NCBI GenBank assembly: GCA_039182515.1
Contig: JBCDCE010000028.1
Coordinates: 1-48,851, forward strand
Source: JBCDCE01 sp039182515
GTDB taxonomy: Bacteria > Pseudomonadota > Alphaproteobacteria > Rhodobacterales > Rhodobacteraceae
Direction of reading: 5' to 3'
DNA length: 48,851 nucleotides
The notes below the pieces were generated by a model, which did no database searches, was not told the DNA's origin, and saw only the letters and a program-made list of their open reading frames with translations. Each line of letters opens with the position of its first letter. Position 1 is the first letter of the stretch. A program made the position numbers and the translations under genes. Below, piece by piece: positions 16,340-24,306 of the stretch.

Positions 16340-17023
16340 TTAATACGCGCCGGCGTTGTCGACGTCGAAATTATAAAGGGTGCGCGCGGAGCCGTAGCGT
16401 GTGAACTCGCTTGGGTCCGCGTCAATGCCCGCTTCGTCCAAGAGACCTTGGAGGAACGTCAGGTGTTCTTCACGCATTTCTTTCTTTTCGCAGTCAGCGC
16501 CGAGGCTTTTGACGGATCCACGCACAAAAAAGCGCGCTTCGTAGCAGCTGTCGCCCAGTGCGTCGCCCGCGTCACCGCAAACCACCAGGTTGCCCGATTG
16601 GCCCATAAAGGCCGACATATGCCCGATGTTGCCTTGCACGACGATGTTGACGCCTTTCATGGAAATCCCGCAGCGGGAAGAGGCATTGCCTTTCACCACG
16701 ATTAACCCGCCGTGGCCTGTGGCCCCGAGATATTGGCTAGCGTCGCCTTCGATCACGATCTTGCCCGACATGATGTTCTCGCCTGTGCCGGGCCCTGCAG
16801 ATCCGTGGATGTTCACGGTCGCTTGCTGGTTCATGCCGGCGCAGTAATAGCCCGTTGAGCCTTTGACGGTCACTTCAATCGGCGCGTCGAGCCCACAAGC
16901 AATGGCATGTGAGCCGCGTGGGTTGATGATTTCCCAGGCTGTTTGATTGGTCTCACCCGATTGGGCGTGCAGGGTCATGTTGGTCTTGCGGAGGCCAACT
17001 TCGGAGAGGTCAATGGTTTGCAT
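16340..17023 (-). CDS. mgsB: N-methylglutamate synthase subunit B (GXGXG domain)
   Basis: A 227-residue protein formed mostly by the right-handed beta-helix GXGXG domain that closes the C terminus of glutamate synthase large subunits. Repeats of the G-x-x-G-x-x-x-G type run from about residue 50 to 175 (KGSTGYYCAGM, HGSAGPGTGENIMSG, EGDASQYLGATGHGG, KGNASSRCGISMKG, QGNIGHMSAFMGQSG, CGDAGDALGDS). It has no active site of its own and is expected to hold the synthase and amidotransferase subunits together. Its start overlaps the mgsA stop by one base (TAATG). Confidence 0.9.
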   Translation of the reverse strand: MQTIDLSEVGLRKTNMTLHAQSGETNQTAWEIINPRGSHAIACGLDAPIEVTVKGSTGYYCAGMNQQATVNIHGSAGPGTGENIMSGKIVIEGDASQYLGATGHGGLIVVKGNASSRCGISMKGVNIVVQGNIGHMSAFMGQSGNLVVCGDAGDALGDSCYEARFFVRGSVKSLGADCEKKEMREEHLTFLQGLLDEAGIDADPSEFTRYGSARTLYNFDVDNAGAY

Positions 17024-17946
17024 TAGGCTGCTTTCTCCGTCGCGGAAGGCGTATCATTATGGCTCCAGAAGTAGACTGTAGCCGGTTCAGGCTCCCAGAC
17101 GCGGGCGCTTTCGATCCCTGGCAGATCGACGAGTGCCCGGTACTCAGACCCAAAGGCCACATATTGATCCGTTTCGGCCATCACCGCGGGTTTGCAGGCA
17201 ATTGGATCGCGGACCACGCCAAAGCCGTCCTTGGTGCCCACAACAAAGGTGAAAAAGCCGTCGAGATCGTCGAGGCTGCTGGTCAGCGCTTCGCCAAGCG
17301 TTGCGCCCATCTGCATTTGCCATGTGAGATAGGCCGCACCCACTTCTGTGTCGTTCTCGGTCTCAATGTGAATGCCCTCGCGACGCAGTTTGCGGCGCAG
17401 TGAGTTGTGATTGGACAGAGAGCCGTTGTGAACCAGGCATTGATCGTCGCCGGTGTTGAAGGGATGCGCGCCCATCGTTGTCACGGCTGATTCCGTGGCC
17501 ATGCGCGTGTGGCCAATCCCATGGGTGCCGGACATTTGGGACAGATCGAATTGCGCTGCCACATCTTTGGGCAGACCCACTTCTTTGTAGATCTCCAGGC
17601 TGTCGCCGCGGCTCATCACGCGAATGCCCATTTCGTCTAAAACAGCGCGGACTTTGGCGGTGGATCCTGCTGGCATATCCAAAATCGCATGCGTACTTTT
17701 GATGTGCATTGAAACAGGGCCACCTGCAGCCTCGCTGAGCGGCGTTTCCAGGCCTGCGAAGGCGGTTTCCGGCGCGTCAGACTGCACGGTCATTTTCGTG
17801 CGACCCTTTGTTTCTCCACCATAAATCGCGATCCCAGCACTGTCAGGTCCGCGATCAGTCATGGTGACCAACATGGCCGTTAACAGCTCGCCTAAGCGGG
17901 GTTCTAGAGATGGATCTTTGAGGAAAAGGCCTACAATTCCGCACAT
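17023..17946 (-). CDS. mgsA: N-methylglutamate synthase subunit A (GATase type II)
   Basis: A 307-residue class II glutamine-amidotransferase domain, equivalent to the N-terminal domain of GltB. The nucleophile Cys2 follows the initiator Met (MCGIVGLF), and the family motifs TMTDRGPDSAGIAIYG, GIGHTRMATESAVTTMGAHPF and CLVHNGSLSNHNSLRRKL follow in order. It would release methylamine from gamma-glutamylmethylamide and channel it to MgsC. As first gene of the mgsABC-gmaS operon it is divergent from amt; the roughly 210-bp region between them holds both promoters and a CAGGAAACTTTT motif at 18029. Confidence 0.9.
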   Translation of the reverse strand: MCGIVGLFLKDPSLEPRLGELLTAMLVTMTDRGPDSAGIAIYGGETKGRTKMTVQSDAPETAFAGLETPLSEAAGGPVSMHIKSTHAILDMPAGSTAKVRAVLDEMGIRVMSRGDSLEIYKEVGLPKDVAAQFDLSQMSGTHGIGHTRMATESAVTTMGAHPFNTGDDQCLVHNGSLSNHNSLRRKLRREGIHIETENDTEVGAAYLTWQMQMGATLGEALTSSLDDLDGFFTFVVGTKDGFGVVRDPIACKPAVMAETDQYVAFGSEYRALVDLPGIESARVWEPEPATVYFWSHNDTPSATEKAA

Positions 17947-18028
17947 TTTTTATGCTCCCGACTCATAGCTGAGCTAATGCCTCAGCATTTAGGCTGACGC
18001 TACCATCAAAAATTGAAAACTCAACCGC

Positions 18029-18040
18029 CAGGAAACTTTT
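18029..18040 (+). promoter_or_regulatory. CAGGAAACTTTT motif, mgsA/amt intergenic region
   Basis: This 12-mer is identical to one before dmmD (20359-20370), and its CAGGAAA core recurs before tmoX/soxB (32017) and between the XRE and AraC regulators (25773-25766). It is a candidate operator of the methylated-amine regulon. Confidence 0.5.
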
Positions 18041-18158
18041 TTTCTCTGTGGGCAAAAAATGCTAGTCACATTCGACATTCTATGTTTGATTTGCGGCAGC
18101 ACGCCTGGAGCTCAGGCCTGCTCAACGAAGCCAATAGTCCGACGTGGGGGTACACACA

Positions 18159-19553
18159 GTGGAAGAACAACTCGCAGAACTGGCCGCAAAAGTGGCCGAG
18201 CTTGAGGCGGCAGGGGGTGGCGCAGCGCTGACCAACACCATGTTCGCTGAAGCCTATTACTACCTTACAATACCGCTGATGATCATCATTCATGCAGGCT
18301 TCTTGGCCTATGAGATGGGCGCATCGCGGGCCAAAAACGCGCTCTCGTCGGGCGTTAAGAACATTCTCGCTTTCGCCTTTGTAATCCCAGCCTTCTACTT
18401 CTTTGGCTGGTGGGTCTATTGGGCGTTCCCCACAGGGTTTTCGCTCTCTGAAGGGCCAAACGGCATTTCAGGTGCCGCCTACGCGGGGTCGATTGCTTTG
18501 GCTTGGGGCGAAAGTGCTGCCTACATGGGGCCAAACACAGAAGATCAGATCGACGGTGTGTTCTGGGGGGCCTTCACGCTCTTTGCGGCCACAACCGCAT
18601 CGATCATGTCGGGTGCTGTTATTGAGCGGATCCAAACCGTTGGCTTTGTGATCCTCGCGATCATCCTTGGCGGTTTCAGCTGGACGCTTGCGGCGGCTTG
18701 GGGCTGGCACGCAGATGGCTGGCTCGTGACGGACTGGGGCGTCCATGACTTTGGCGCAGCGGGCCTTGTGCACGCGGTCGCGGCTTTCTTCGCGCTGGGT
18801 GTCCTGATCAACCTCGGGCCACGCATCGGCAAGTTTAACGCAGATGGCAGCGCCAACGACCTTCCTGGTCACAACATGCCCTTCACAGCCACAGGCTTGA
18901 TGCTGATCATCGTCGGCTTCTGGGGCTTCTTGATGGCTCGCTTGGTTGTTGGTGGTGAGGCTTGGTCTTGGGGTGGCAACTACACCACGATCTACGGCAC
19001 ACCTACAAACCTTGGGGCTTTGGCCTTCAACATCCTGATGTCGGTTGCCGGTGGCATTATCGGCGCTTGGGTGATGACACGTGATCCGTTCTGGATGATG
19101 TCTGGCGCACTGGCAGGGATCATTTCCTGTGCCTCGGGTCTCGATATCTACTATCCAGCGCTTGCCTTCATCATCGCCTTTGGTGCCGGTATCATCCTGA
19201 AACCAGCGGCCGGTATCCTTGAAGGCATGGGCATCGATGATGCGGTTGGTGCGGTCACCGTCCACGGCACAATTGGTATCTATGGCATGCTGCTGTTGGG
19301 TATCTTTGCGTCGGGCTATCCTGCGGCCTTGGGCGAAGGTGTGGCCACTGTCTCCTTCGTGGGTCAACTGGTTGGGTCCGTCGTCTTCGTGGCGATTGGC
19401 TTCATCACAGGCTACGTGGCCTCGCTCATCCTCAAGATCGTTGGCATGCTTCGTGTGCCTGAGGCGGCTGAAATCGCTGGTCTCGATACGGTCAAAGTTC
19501 CAGCTCAGGCTTATCCGGAAGGCATCGCTGCCTCCGCGCCTGCCTCTCAGTAA
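18159..19553 (+). CDS. amt: Ammonium transporter, Amt family
   Basis: A 464-residue integral membrane protein of the Amt/Mep/Rh family that moves ammonium or methylammonium across the inner membrane. Eleven hydrophobic segments can be counted. The pore His pair is seen in GLVHAVAAFFALG and AVTVHGTIGIYGML, and the family stretch HNMPFTATGLMLIIVGFWGF is present. Before the first helix lies a 30-residue heptad-like stretch (EEQLAELAAKVAELEAAGG), which replaces a signal peptide. The GTG at 18159 has GGGGGT 7 bases upstream; a GTG at 18144 would add five residues. Its place beside mgsABC-gmaS suggests uptake of methylamine or recapture of released ammonium. A 57-residue protein and a terminator follow. 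Confidence 0.93.
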   Translation: MEEQLAELAAKVAELEAAGGGAALTNTMFAEAYYYLTIPLMIIIHAGFLAYEMGASRAKNALSSGVKNILAFAFVIPAFYFFGWWVYWAFPTGFSLSEGPNGISGAAYAGSIALAWGESAAYMGPNTEDQIDGVFWGAFTLFAATTASIMSGAVIERIQTVGFVILAIILGGFSWTLAAAWGWHADGWLVTDWGVHDFGAAGLVHAVAAFFALGVLINLGPRIGKFNADGSANDLPGHNMPFTATGLMLIIVGFWGFLMARLVVGGEAWSWGGNYTTIYGTPTNLGALAFNILMSVAGGIIGAWVMTRDPFWMMSGALAGIISCASGLDIYYPALAFIIAFGAGIILKPAAGILEGMGIDDAVGAVTVHGTIGIYGMLLLGIFASGYPAALGEGVATVSFVGQLVGSVVFVAIGFITGYVASLILKIVGMLRVPEAAEIAGLDTVKVPAQAYPEGIAASAPASQ

Positions 19554-19566
19554 AGGAGAAAGACAC

Positions 19567-19740
19567 ATGGGTTTTCCATACGACAACGGCGGGACATGGA
19601 CAGATGTTTCTGGCCCGATCTTCATGGGCGCTGGAACGGCGATGCCAGGCACCTTCGCAGTGATCGGAATCGTCGTCTGCATCGTGGCTCTGGCCATCGG
19701 TCAGCGCGCCGAAGCGGCGAAATATGCCAAGCATAAGTAA
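19567..19740 (+). CDS. 57-residue membrane protein downstream of amt
   Basis: It begins MGFPYDNGGTWTDVSGPIFM and has one hydrophobic segment (GTFAVIGIVVCIVALAIG, about residues 28-45), ending in a basic tail (QRAEAAKYAKHK). A good ribosome site (AAGGAG, 7 bases before the ATG) lies just behind the amt stop, and a rho-independent terminator follows the gene, so it is clearly the second gene of the amt transcript. No family can be named with certainty. It is likely a small partner or modulator of the transporter. No glnK/glnB gene lies beside amt, unlike in many bacteria. Confidence 0.75.
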   Translation: MGFPYDNGGTWTDVSGPIFMGAGTAMPGTFAVIGIVVCIVALAIGQRAEAAKYAKHK

Positions 19741-19762
19741 GGTGCTTGGATAAGAACGAGAG

Positions 19763-19788
19763 AAGGGGTCATTCGTGGCCCCTTTTTC
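19763..19788 (+). terminator. Rho-independent terminator after amt operon
   Basis: AAGGGG - ten-base loop - CCCCTT followed by TTTCTT, 23 bp after the stop of the small membrane gene. Confidence 0.85.
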
Positions 19789-19896
19789 TTAGCGCGATGG
19801 GTGCAGTTTAGGGGAAACCAATGTGTAGCCTCTATTGATTTTCGCGTAACTTTGTTGCGGAATTCGTCAAAGAAGCAGTTTTCTTGCGTGACCACG

Positions 19897-20322
19897 ATGA
19901 ATGAAGCTCAATTCTTAAACTCTATTGACTGTGTTTTTCCTTACACCGATTTCGCGAAGGCCATGGAATTGGTAAACTCTGCAATTTCCATTTCTGAAAA
20001 CGCTATCTTTGGGGTTCTCGAGGAGATTTGCCGACCGCCTGCAGGCGCCAACGTGCCTCAAGAAACGCTGATGGATCTTATAGATGGTTGGATCAAAAGA
20101 GTTGATCACGCGCTAGCGAAGGACATTGCCTCAATTGCGCGTCTGATGATCGAAGGCGATCATTTGTCTTCGGAAGAAGCGAAAAATGCCATGAGAAAAA
20201 TTGCACCTTTCAAAGGTTTATACACCGCACTTAACATTGTGTATTTTGCTTGTGACGATGCCGATGGCAGTTTGGAGTCTTTTTCCCAACATGTTCTCTG
20301 TCAGTGGGAATGTGAACACTGA
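19897..20322 (+). CDS. Hypothetical protein, 141 residues
   Basis: A soluble, mostly helical-looking protein starting MNEAQFLNSIDCVFPYTDFA. It has acidic helices, an ICRPPAGANVPQETLMDLIDGW segment, and a C-terminal half that ends in a Cys-containing tail (HVLCQWECEH). The ATG at 19897 is chosen; a reading from a GTG at 19801 would begin in the shadow of the terminator. Base composition is visibly more AT-rich than in the neighbours, and no good ribosome site is visible, so this may be a recently acquired or weakly expressed gene. No family recognised. It stands alone between the amt terminator and the dmmD promoter. Confidence 0.5.
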   Translation: MNEAQFLNSIDCVFPYTDFAKAMELVNSAISISENAIFGVLEEICRPPAGANVPQETLMDLIDGWIKRVDHALAKDIASIARLMIEGDHLSSEEAKNAMRKIAPFKGLYTALNIVYFACDDADGSLESFSQHVLCQWECEH

Positions 20323-20358
20323 TGTGAATTGAGGCATACGGCACATCAATTTGCCTGT

Positions 20359-20370
20359 CAGGAAACTTTT
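20359..20370 (+). promoter_or_regulatory. CAGGAAACTTTT motif upstream of dmmD
   Basis: Identical 12-mer to the amt site, 77 bp before the dmmD start. It would lie in the spacer of a possible promoter (TTGCCT at 20351-20356, 17-base spacer, CATAAC), a typical place for a repressor site. Confidence 0.5.
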
Positions 20371-20447
20371 CTGCATAACAGTCTTGCTTTTATAAGCGTC
20401 CTGAGTCTCAATCATCCCAAGCAAAAATACCGTCTGGGAGACTGAGA

Positions 20448-21599
20448 ATGGCCATACTTTGGAGAACATCCGCGCTGGCGCATCGCCATGCCGAAATTGG
20501 CGGAGAGCTGGAAGACTGGAATGGCATGGGAACAGCGTGGTTTTACGACCATACGCCCGAACGCGCCAAAGCAGATTACGAGGCCATTCGCACCAAAGCG
20601 GGCCTCATGGATGTGTCTGGCTTGAAGAAGGTCCACGTTGTGGGTGCAGACGCAGCCTACGTGATTGACCGTGTCACCACACGCAACGTCGAGAAAATCG
20701 CGCCTGGCCGCTCAACCTATGCGTCGATTTTGAACTCCGAAGGCAAGTTCGTTGACGATTGCATCATCTATCATATCGCAGTGAACTCTTGGCTTGTTGT
20801 GCATGGCACGGGCACAGGGATGGAGCAATTGGCAGCAGCGGCTGCGGGCAAAAACTGTGAGATCCTCTTTGACGACGATCTACACGATATGTCTTTGCAA
20901 GGCCCCGTGTCTGTTGATCTGTTGGCCCAGGAAATCCCGTCCATCCGCGACCTAGCCTACTTTGGCCTGATGCAAACGCGGCTTTACGGGCGCGACGTGA
21001 TGATCTCGCGCACCGGTTACACCGGCGAGCGCGGCTATGAGATTTTCTGCCGGGCGAAGGATGCGGTTCACCTGTGGGACAGCATCCTTGAGGCGGGCAA
21101 AGACATGGGCGTGCGCCCTGTTCAGTTCTCCACGCTCGATATGCTGCGGATTGAAAGCTACTTGCTCTTCTACCCCGGTGATAACTCCGAGACCTTCCCC
21201 TTCGAGAACGAAACTTGCGGCGACACGCTCTGGGAGCTTGGCCTCGATTTCACCGTCTCGCCTGGCAAAGAAGGCTTTGTGGGCGCGGAAAACCACTATG
21301 CTTCCAAAGGCAAAGAGCGCTTTAAGATTTACGGCGTGAAGCTTTCGGGCGACGCAATGGATCAGATGGAAATGTATGCGCGCGTGCATCATGACGGCAA
21401 AGACGTGGGTGTGATCACCTACGGTCTGTCCTCTGAGCTCAACGGCTATTCGGTGGCCATCGCGCGCTTGGATCCATCTGTTGCCAAACCCGGTACCGCG
21501 CTGACGGTTGTGCAGCCAGATGGCAAAGAACTTGCGGCCACGGCCGAGGAAATGCCCTTCTACGACAAAGATAAGTCGATCCGCACCGCAAAGGGCTGA
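20448..21599 (+). CDS. dmmD: GcvT-like protein of dimethylamine monooxygenase, DmmD
   Basis: A 383-residue protein of the glycine-cleavage T-protein (aminomethyltransferase) fold, expected to bind tetrahydrofolate. Motifs are GLMDVSGLKKVHVVGADAA near residues 50-68, DDCIIYHIAVNSWLVVH, SRTGYTGERGYEIFC and STLDMLRIESYLLFYPGD, the last being the family's folate-site region. As first gene before dmmA, dmmB and dmmC it matches the DmmDABC order known from marine roseobacters, where the formaldehyde freed from dimethylamine may be passed to folate. The start is the ATG at 20448 behind GGGAGAC. A terminator-like hairpin separates it from dmmA. Confidence 0.82.
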   Translation: MAILWRTSALAHRHAEIGGELEDWNGMGTAWFYDHTPERAKADYEAIRTKAGLMDVSGLKKVHVVGADAAYVIDRVTTRNVEKIAPGRSTYASILNSEGKFVDDCIIYHIAVNSWLVVHGTGTGMEQLAAAAAGKNCEILFDDDLHDMSLQGPVSVDLLAQEIPSIRDLAYFGLMQTRLYGRDVMISRTGYTGERGYEIFCRAKDAVHLWDSILEAGKDMGVRPVQFSTLDMLRIESYLLFYPGDNSETFPFENETCGDTLWELGLDFTVSPGKEGFVGAENHYASKGKERFKIYGVKLSGDAMDQMEMYARVHHDGKDVGVITYGLSSELNGYSVAIARLDPSVAKPGTALTVVQPDGKELAATAEEMPFYDKDKSIRTAKG

Positions 21600-21606
21600 T
21601 AGCTTC

Positions 21607-21636
21607 AAGGCGCGGGGCAAGCCCTCGCGCCTTTTT
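21607..21636 (+). terminator. Terminator-like hairpin between dmmD and dmmA
   Basis: AAGGCGCG-GGGC-AA-GCCC-T-CGCGCCTT followed by TTT is a near-perfect 12-bp stem with a T-run, only 8 bp after the dmmD stop and 20 bp before dmmA. It may attenuate transcription into dmmABC or stabilise the dmmD mRNA. Confidence 0.75.
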
Positions 21637-21656
21637 CCATTCTGATAGGTAGGTTG

Positions 21657-22253
21657 ATGTCGAAGTTCGAATTCCCACCAAGCATCAAAAGTCGTCCCGT
21701 TTGGGGCACGCTCGAAGCCCGGCAGGGTCCGGCGCATCTTTTTATCGCAGACGCCGAAGGGGCCGAGGCGATTTTGGATATTGCAACGCCGGAGCTGATG
21801 GCCACCGCGCATATCATCTATATTCCGCGCGGCAAGGACTACGCCAACAAGCTCCGCGCGCTAGGTCCTGCGCAGTTTTACGAAGGGCCCAGCTATGCGG
21901 CTGCTGTTCAGCGGATCAAGCACACCCTTGCGGAGGCCAAGATGGGGCTTCAGGTCTATCTGACGGGCACGGAAGGCCTAATGGGGCAGGCGCAGAATGA
22001 GGCGATGCAGGCGGGCATCGAGTTTAGCGCGATCCAAACCGAGCATCGCGGATCCACCGCGCGCCGCATGCAATGTGTGCACTGCAAGGGCATCACTGAG
22101 GACGTTGAAACCGATCCATTTGTTTGCAGCCACTGTGGGTTGAACCTCTTCGTGCGCGATCACTATTCGCGCCGTTTGGCCGCCTATCAGGGGGTCTGCA
22201 TCGACGCAGAAGATCCTGGAAACGTTCCTGAGCCAAAAGGGATTTACGAATGA
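21657..22253 (+). CDS. dmmA: Dimethylamine monooxygenase subunit DmmA family protein
   Basis: A 198-residue cytosolic protein with two parts. An N-terminal domain of about 140 residues (IKSRPVWGTLEA, IIYIPRGKDYANKLRALGPAQFYEGPSYAAAVQRI) could be a flavodoxin- or reductase-like sheet. A zinc-ribbon-like end follows (CVHC at about 138-141 and CSHCG about 17 residues later). It sits between dmmD and dmmB exactly as in known dmmDABC operons. The ATG at 21657 is preferred to a TTG one codon earlier. Its stop overlaps the dmmB start (ATGA). The exact role of this subunit in electron transfer is inferred from the operon, not from a catalytic motif. Confidence 0.8.
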   Translation: MSKFEFPPSIKSRPVWGTLEARQGPAHLFIADAEGAEAILDIATPELMATAHIIYIPRGKDYANKLRALGPAQFYEGPSYAAAVQRIKHTLAEAKMGLQVYLTGTEGLMGQAQNEAMQAGIEFSAIQTEHRGSTARRMQCVHCKGITEDVETDPFVCSHCGLNLFVRDHYSRRLAAYQGVCIDAEDPGNVPEPKGIYE

Positions 22254-23236
22254 GCGCGGCCCCACAAAAAGCAAAGCCAGGCGCAGAGGAACTGGACGTC
22301 ACTGTGAGCGCTGTTGTGCCGCTCAACGAGCTGGTCACGCGCTTTGAGTTCAAACGCAACGACGGCGCAGACTTTCCGCCGTTTTCAGGTGGTGCCCATA
22401 CTGTTGTCAAAATGCAGGACGGTGAGCGGGCGCGATTGAACCCATACTCATTGATGTCGGATCCGGCGGATCTGTCGACCTATGCGATCTCCGTGCGGCG
22501 TGATGATGCCGGGCGGGGTGGCTCGCTTTTCATGCACCAAAAGGTCAGCGCGGGCGACAAGATGAAAATCACCTATCCGGTGAACCTCTTCAGCCTCGAT
22601 CTGCGCGCTAAAAAGCACATCTTCTTTGCAGGTGGCATCGGTATCACGCCGTTCCTGGCAATGATTGGCCAGCTTGAGCAATCCAATGGCAATTGGGAGC
22701 TGCACTATTCTGCGCGCTCGGCAGCGCTGGGCTCTTATGTGGACATGCTGACCTCGAAGTTCCCAACGAAAGTGCACGTGTACTATGACGACCAAAAGCA
22801 AGCGATCCCGCTTGGGGATCTTCTCGATGGTCAACCGCTTGGTACGCATGCCTATGTTTGCGGTCCGGCGGGGATGATTTCTTGGGTGCATGACACGGCG
22901 GCTGGCATGGGCTGGCCCGATGCGCATGTGCATTCCGAGGAGTTCTTGGCGCCTGCGCCTGGTAAGCCTTTTGAGGTGCGGCTGTGCCAATCTGACAAAA
23001 CGATCACAGTGGGCGAGAACGAAAGCCTTCTTGAAGCGATGGAGCGCGAAGGTGTTGACGCGCCTTTCTTGTGTCGTGGCGGATCCTGCGGGCAGTGTGA
23101 AACGGACGTGGTCAAATCTGACGGTGAGTTTGTTCACCGCGACCATTGGCTCGATGAGGATCAACAGGCCAGTGGCACAAAAATTATGCCCTGCGTCAGC
23201 CGGTTTATCGGCGCAAACTTGGAGTTAGATAGATGA
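22250..23236 (+). CDS. dmmB: Dimethylamine monooxygenase reductase subunit DmmB (PDR/VanB family)
   Basis: A 328-residue phthalate-dioxygenase-reductase type electron donor. In order: a flavin domain (residues 15-110, with NPYSLMSDPADLSTYAISVRRD), an NAD(P) domain (residues about 115-225, with FFAGGIGITPFLAMI and YVCGPAGMISWV), and a C-terminal plant-type [2Fe-2S] ferredoxin domain. The cluster ligands are in CRGGSCGQC plus a later Cys in MPCVSR. It would pass electrons from NAD(P)H to the haem subunit DmmC. It overlaps dmmA and dmmC by ATGA on each side, so the three are made in step. Confidence 0.9.
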   Translation: MSAAPQKAKPGAEELDVTVSAVVPLNELVTRFEFKRNDGADFPPFSGGAHTVVKMQDGERARLNPYSLMSDPADLSTYAISVRRDDAGRGGSLFMHQKVSAGDKMKITYPVNLFSLDLRAKKHIFFAGGIGITPFLAMIGQLEQSNGNWELHYSARSAALGSYVDMLTSKFPTKVHVYYDDQKQAIPLGDLLDGQPLGTHAYVCGPAGMISWVHDTAAGMGWPDAHVHSEEFLAPAPGKPFEVRLCQSDKTITVGENESLLEAMEREGVDAPFLCRGGSCGQCETDVVKSDGEFVHRDHWLDEDQQASGTKIMPCVSRFIGANLELDR

Positions 23237-24300
23237 CCATTCAGTTTAACGACGAGACGTTCCGCGACGACTATTCGTTCAAAAACTCGGATCGTGCAAT
23301 CAAGCGCTTCCCGTTCCCCTTCCATGAAGACAGCTACATGTATTCTGTGAACATGGAGCAGCATCGTGGCGGGCCGAAGGACTCCGTCTATGAAAAGCGG
23401 TTTGATGTCGACGAGCACTACGTGGCGGAGATGCGCGACCGGGCTATGGTCTTGGCGGACGATCCGCTGCGCTGCCAGTCTTTGCCCCACATGACCCTTG
23501 CGGGCTGGGATCTGCTCGAGCTGATCATGGTCAGCAAATCCGAAGACTACCCTGACCTTTTTGAGCTGCACCGCGACGGCAACAATTGGCGCTGGATCAA
23601 CAAGCCCATGGGCATCGACGACAGCTTTGTTTTTCTGGATGAAACCACGCTGCCTTACGGGCCGATGGAATACATCACACGCCAGGCGCAGGGTGATTTT
23701 TGTGTGCTCGATCAGCGCGATGACAATCTGTGGATGGACGCTGGGATGGTGACAACCCAGGCCGATTGGTCGCTCGATTTTGACATCGGGATGAACTTCT
23801 TTGAGTGGCACGCGCCCGTACCTTTGGCTCACGAGAAGGGCATCTTTGTGCGCGCGTTGAAGTTCTTGCTCAACATCCAGCAAGGCGCGCCTGCACGGCG
23901 TTTGAACTGGACCATGACGGTCAATCCGCTTTTAGACACAAGCCCAGAGAATTACCACAAGTGGGGCATTCAAAAAACCACGCTTACCCCTGAAAACATC
24001 GGCGCCAAACAGCACTTGCGGGTGGAATTACAGACCTTCTTCCGCCTGCCACGCTCAAACGCTTTGGTGTTCCCGATCCGCTGCTATCTGTGCAGCTTCC
24101 AAGATCTGATGACAGTGCCGAAATGGGGCCGCAGGCTGCACCGCGTTGTGCGCGATCTGCCGATTGAGCTGGCCACGTACAAAGGCTTCATCGACAACCG
24201 TCCGATGATGCTTGATTACTTGGAAACCTTTGATGATGGCTTGCCCACGTCACCTGGGGTTTGGCCAGATCTGGAAACTGAGCCCGCGCTAAAAACATAG
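23233..24300 (+). CDS. dmmC: Haem-dependent oxidative N-demethylase, DmmC (DUF3445)
   Basis: A 355-residue protein of the DUF3445 / haem-dependent oxidative N-demethylase family, the oxygenase part that removes a methyl group from dimethylamine to give methylamine and formaldehyde. The family pattern is visible in YLPR-like segments around AMVLADDPLRCQSLPHMT, PDLFELHRDGNNWRW and FFRLPRSNALVFPIRCYLCSFQDL. It has no signal peptide and is cytosolic. It is the last monooxygenase gene of dmmDABC. A von Willebrand A protein gene starts 6 bp after its stop and may be co-transcribed. Confidence 0.85.
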   Translation: MTIQFNDETFRDDYSFKNSDRAIKRFPFPFHEDSYMYSVNMEQHRGGPKDSVYEKRFDVDEHYVAEMRDRAMVLADDPLRCQSLPHMTLAGWDLLELIMVSKSEDYPDLFELHRDGNNWRWINKPMGIDDSFVFLDETTLPYGPMEYITRQAQGDFCVLDQRDDNLWMDAGMVTTQADWSLDFDIGMNFFEWHAPVPLAHEKGIFVRALKFLLNIQQGAPARRLNWTMTVNPLLDTSPENYHKWGIQKTTLTPENIGAKQHLRVELQTFFRLPRSNALVFPIRCYLCSFQDLMTVPKWGRRLHRVVRDLPIELATYKGFIDNRPMMLDYLETFDDGLPTSPGVWPDLETEPALKT

Positions 24301-24306
24301 CCTTCG

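Noticed and set aside
18050..18066. Possible sigma-54 promoter before amt (GGGCAAAAAATGC)
   Set aside because: The GG to GC spacing is one base short of the required ten, and the flanks do not match the consensus.
18468..19697. 409-codon open frame antisense to amt
   Set aside because: The plus strand encodes a clear Amt protein; the reverse product is rich in His, Arg and Asp with no domain.
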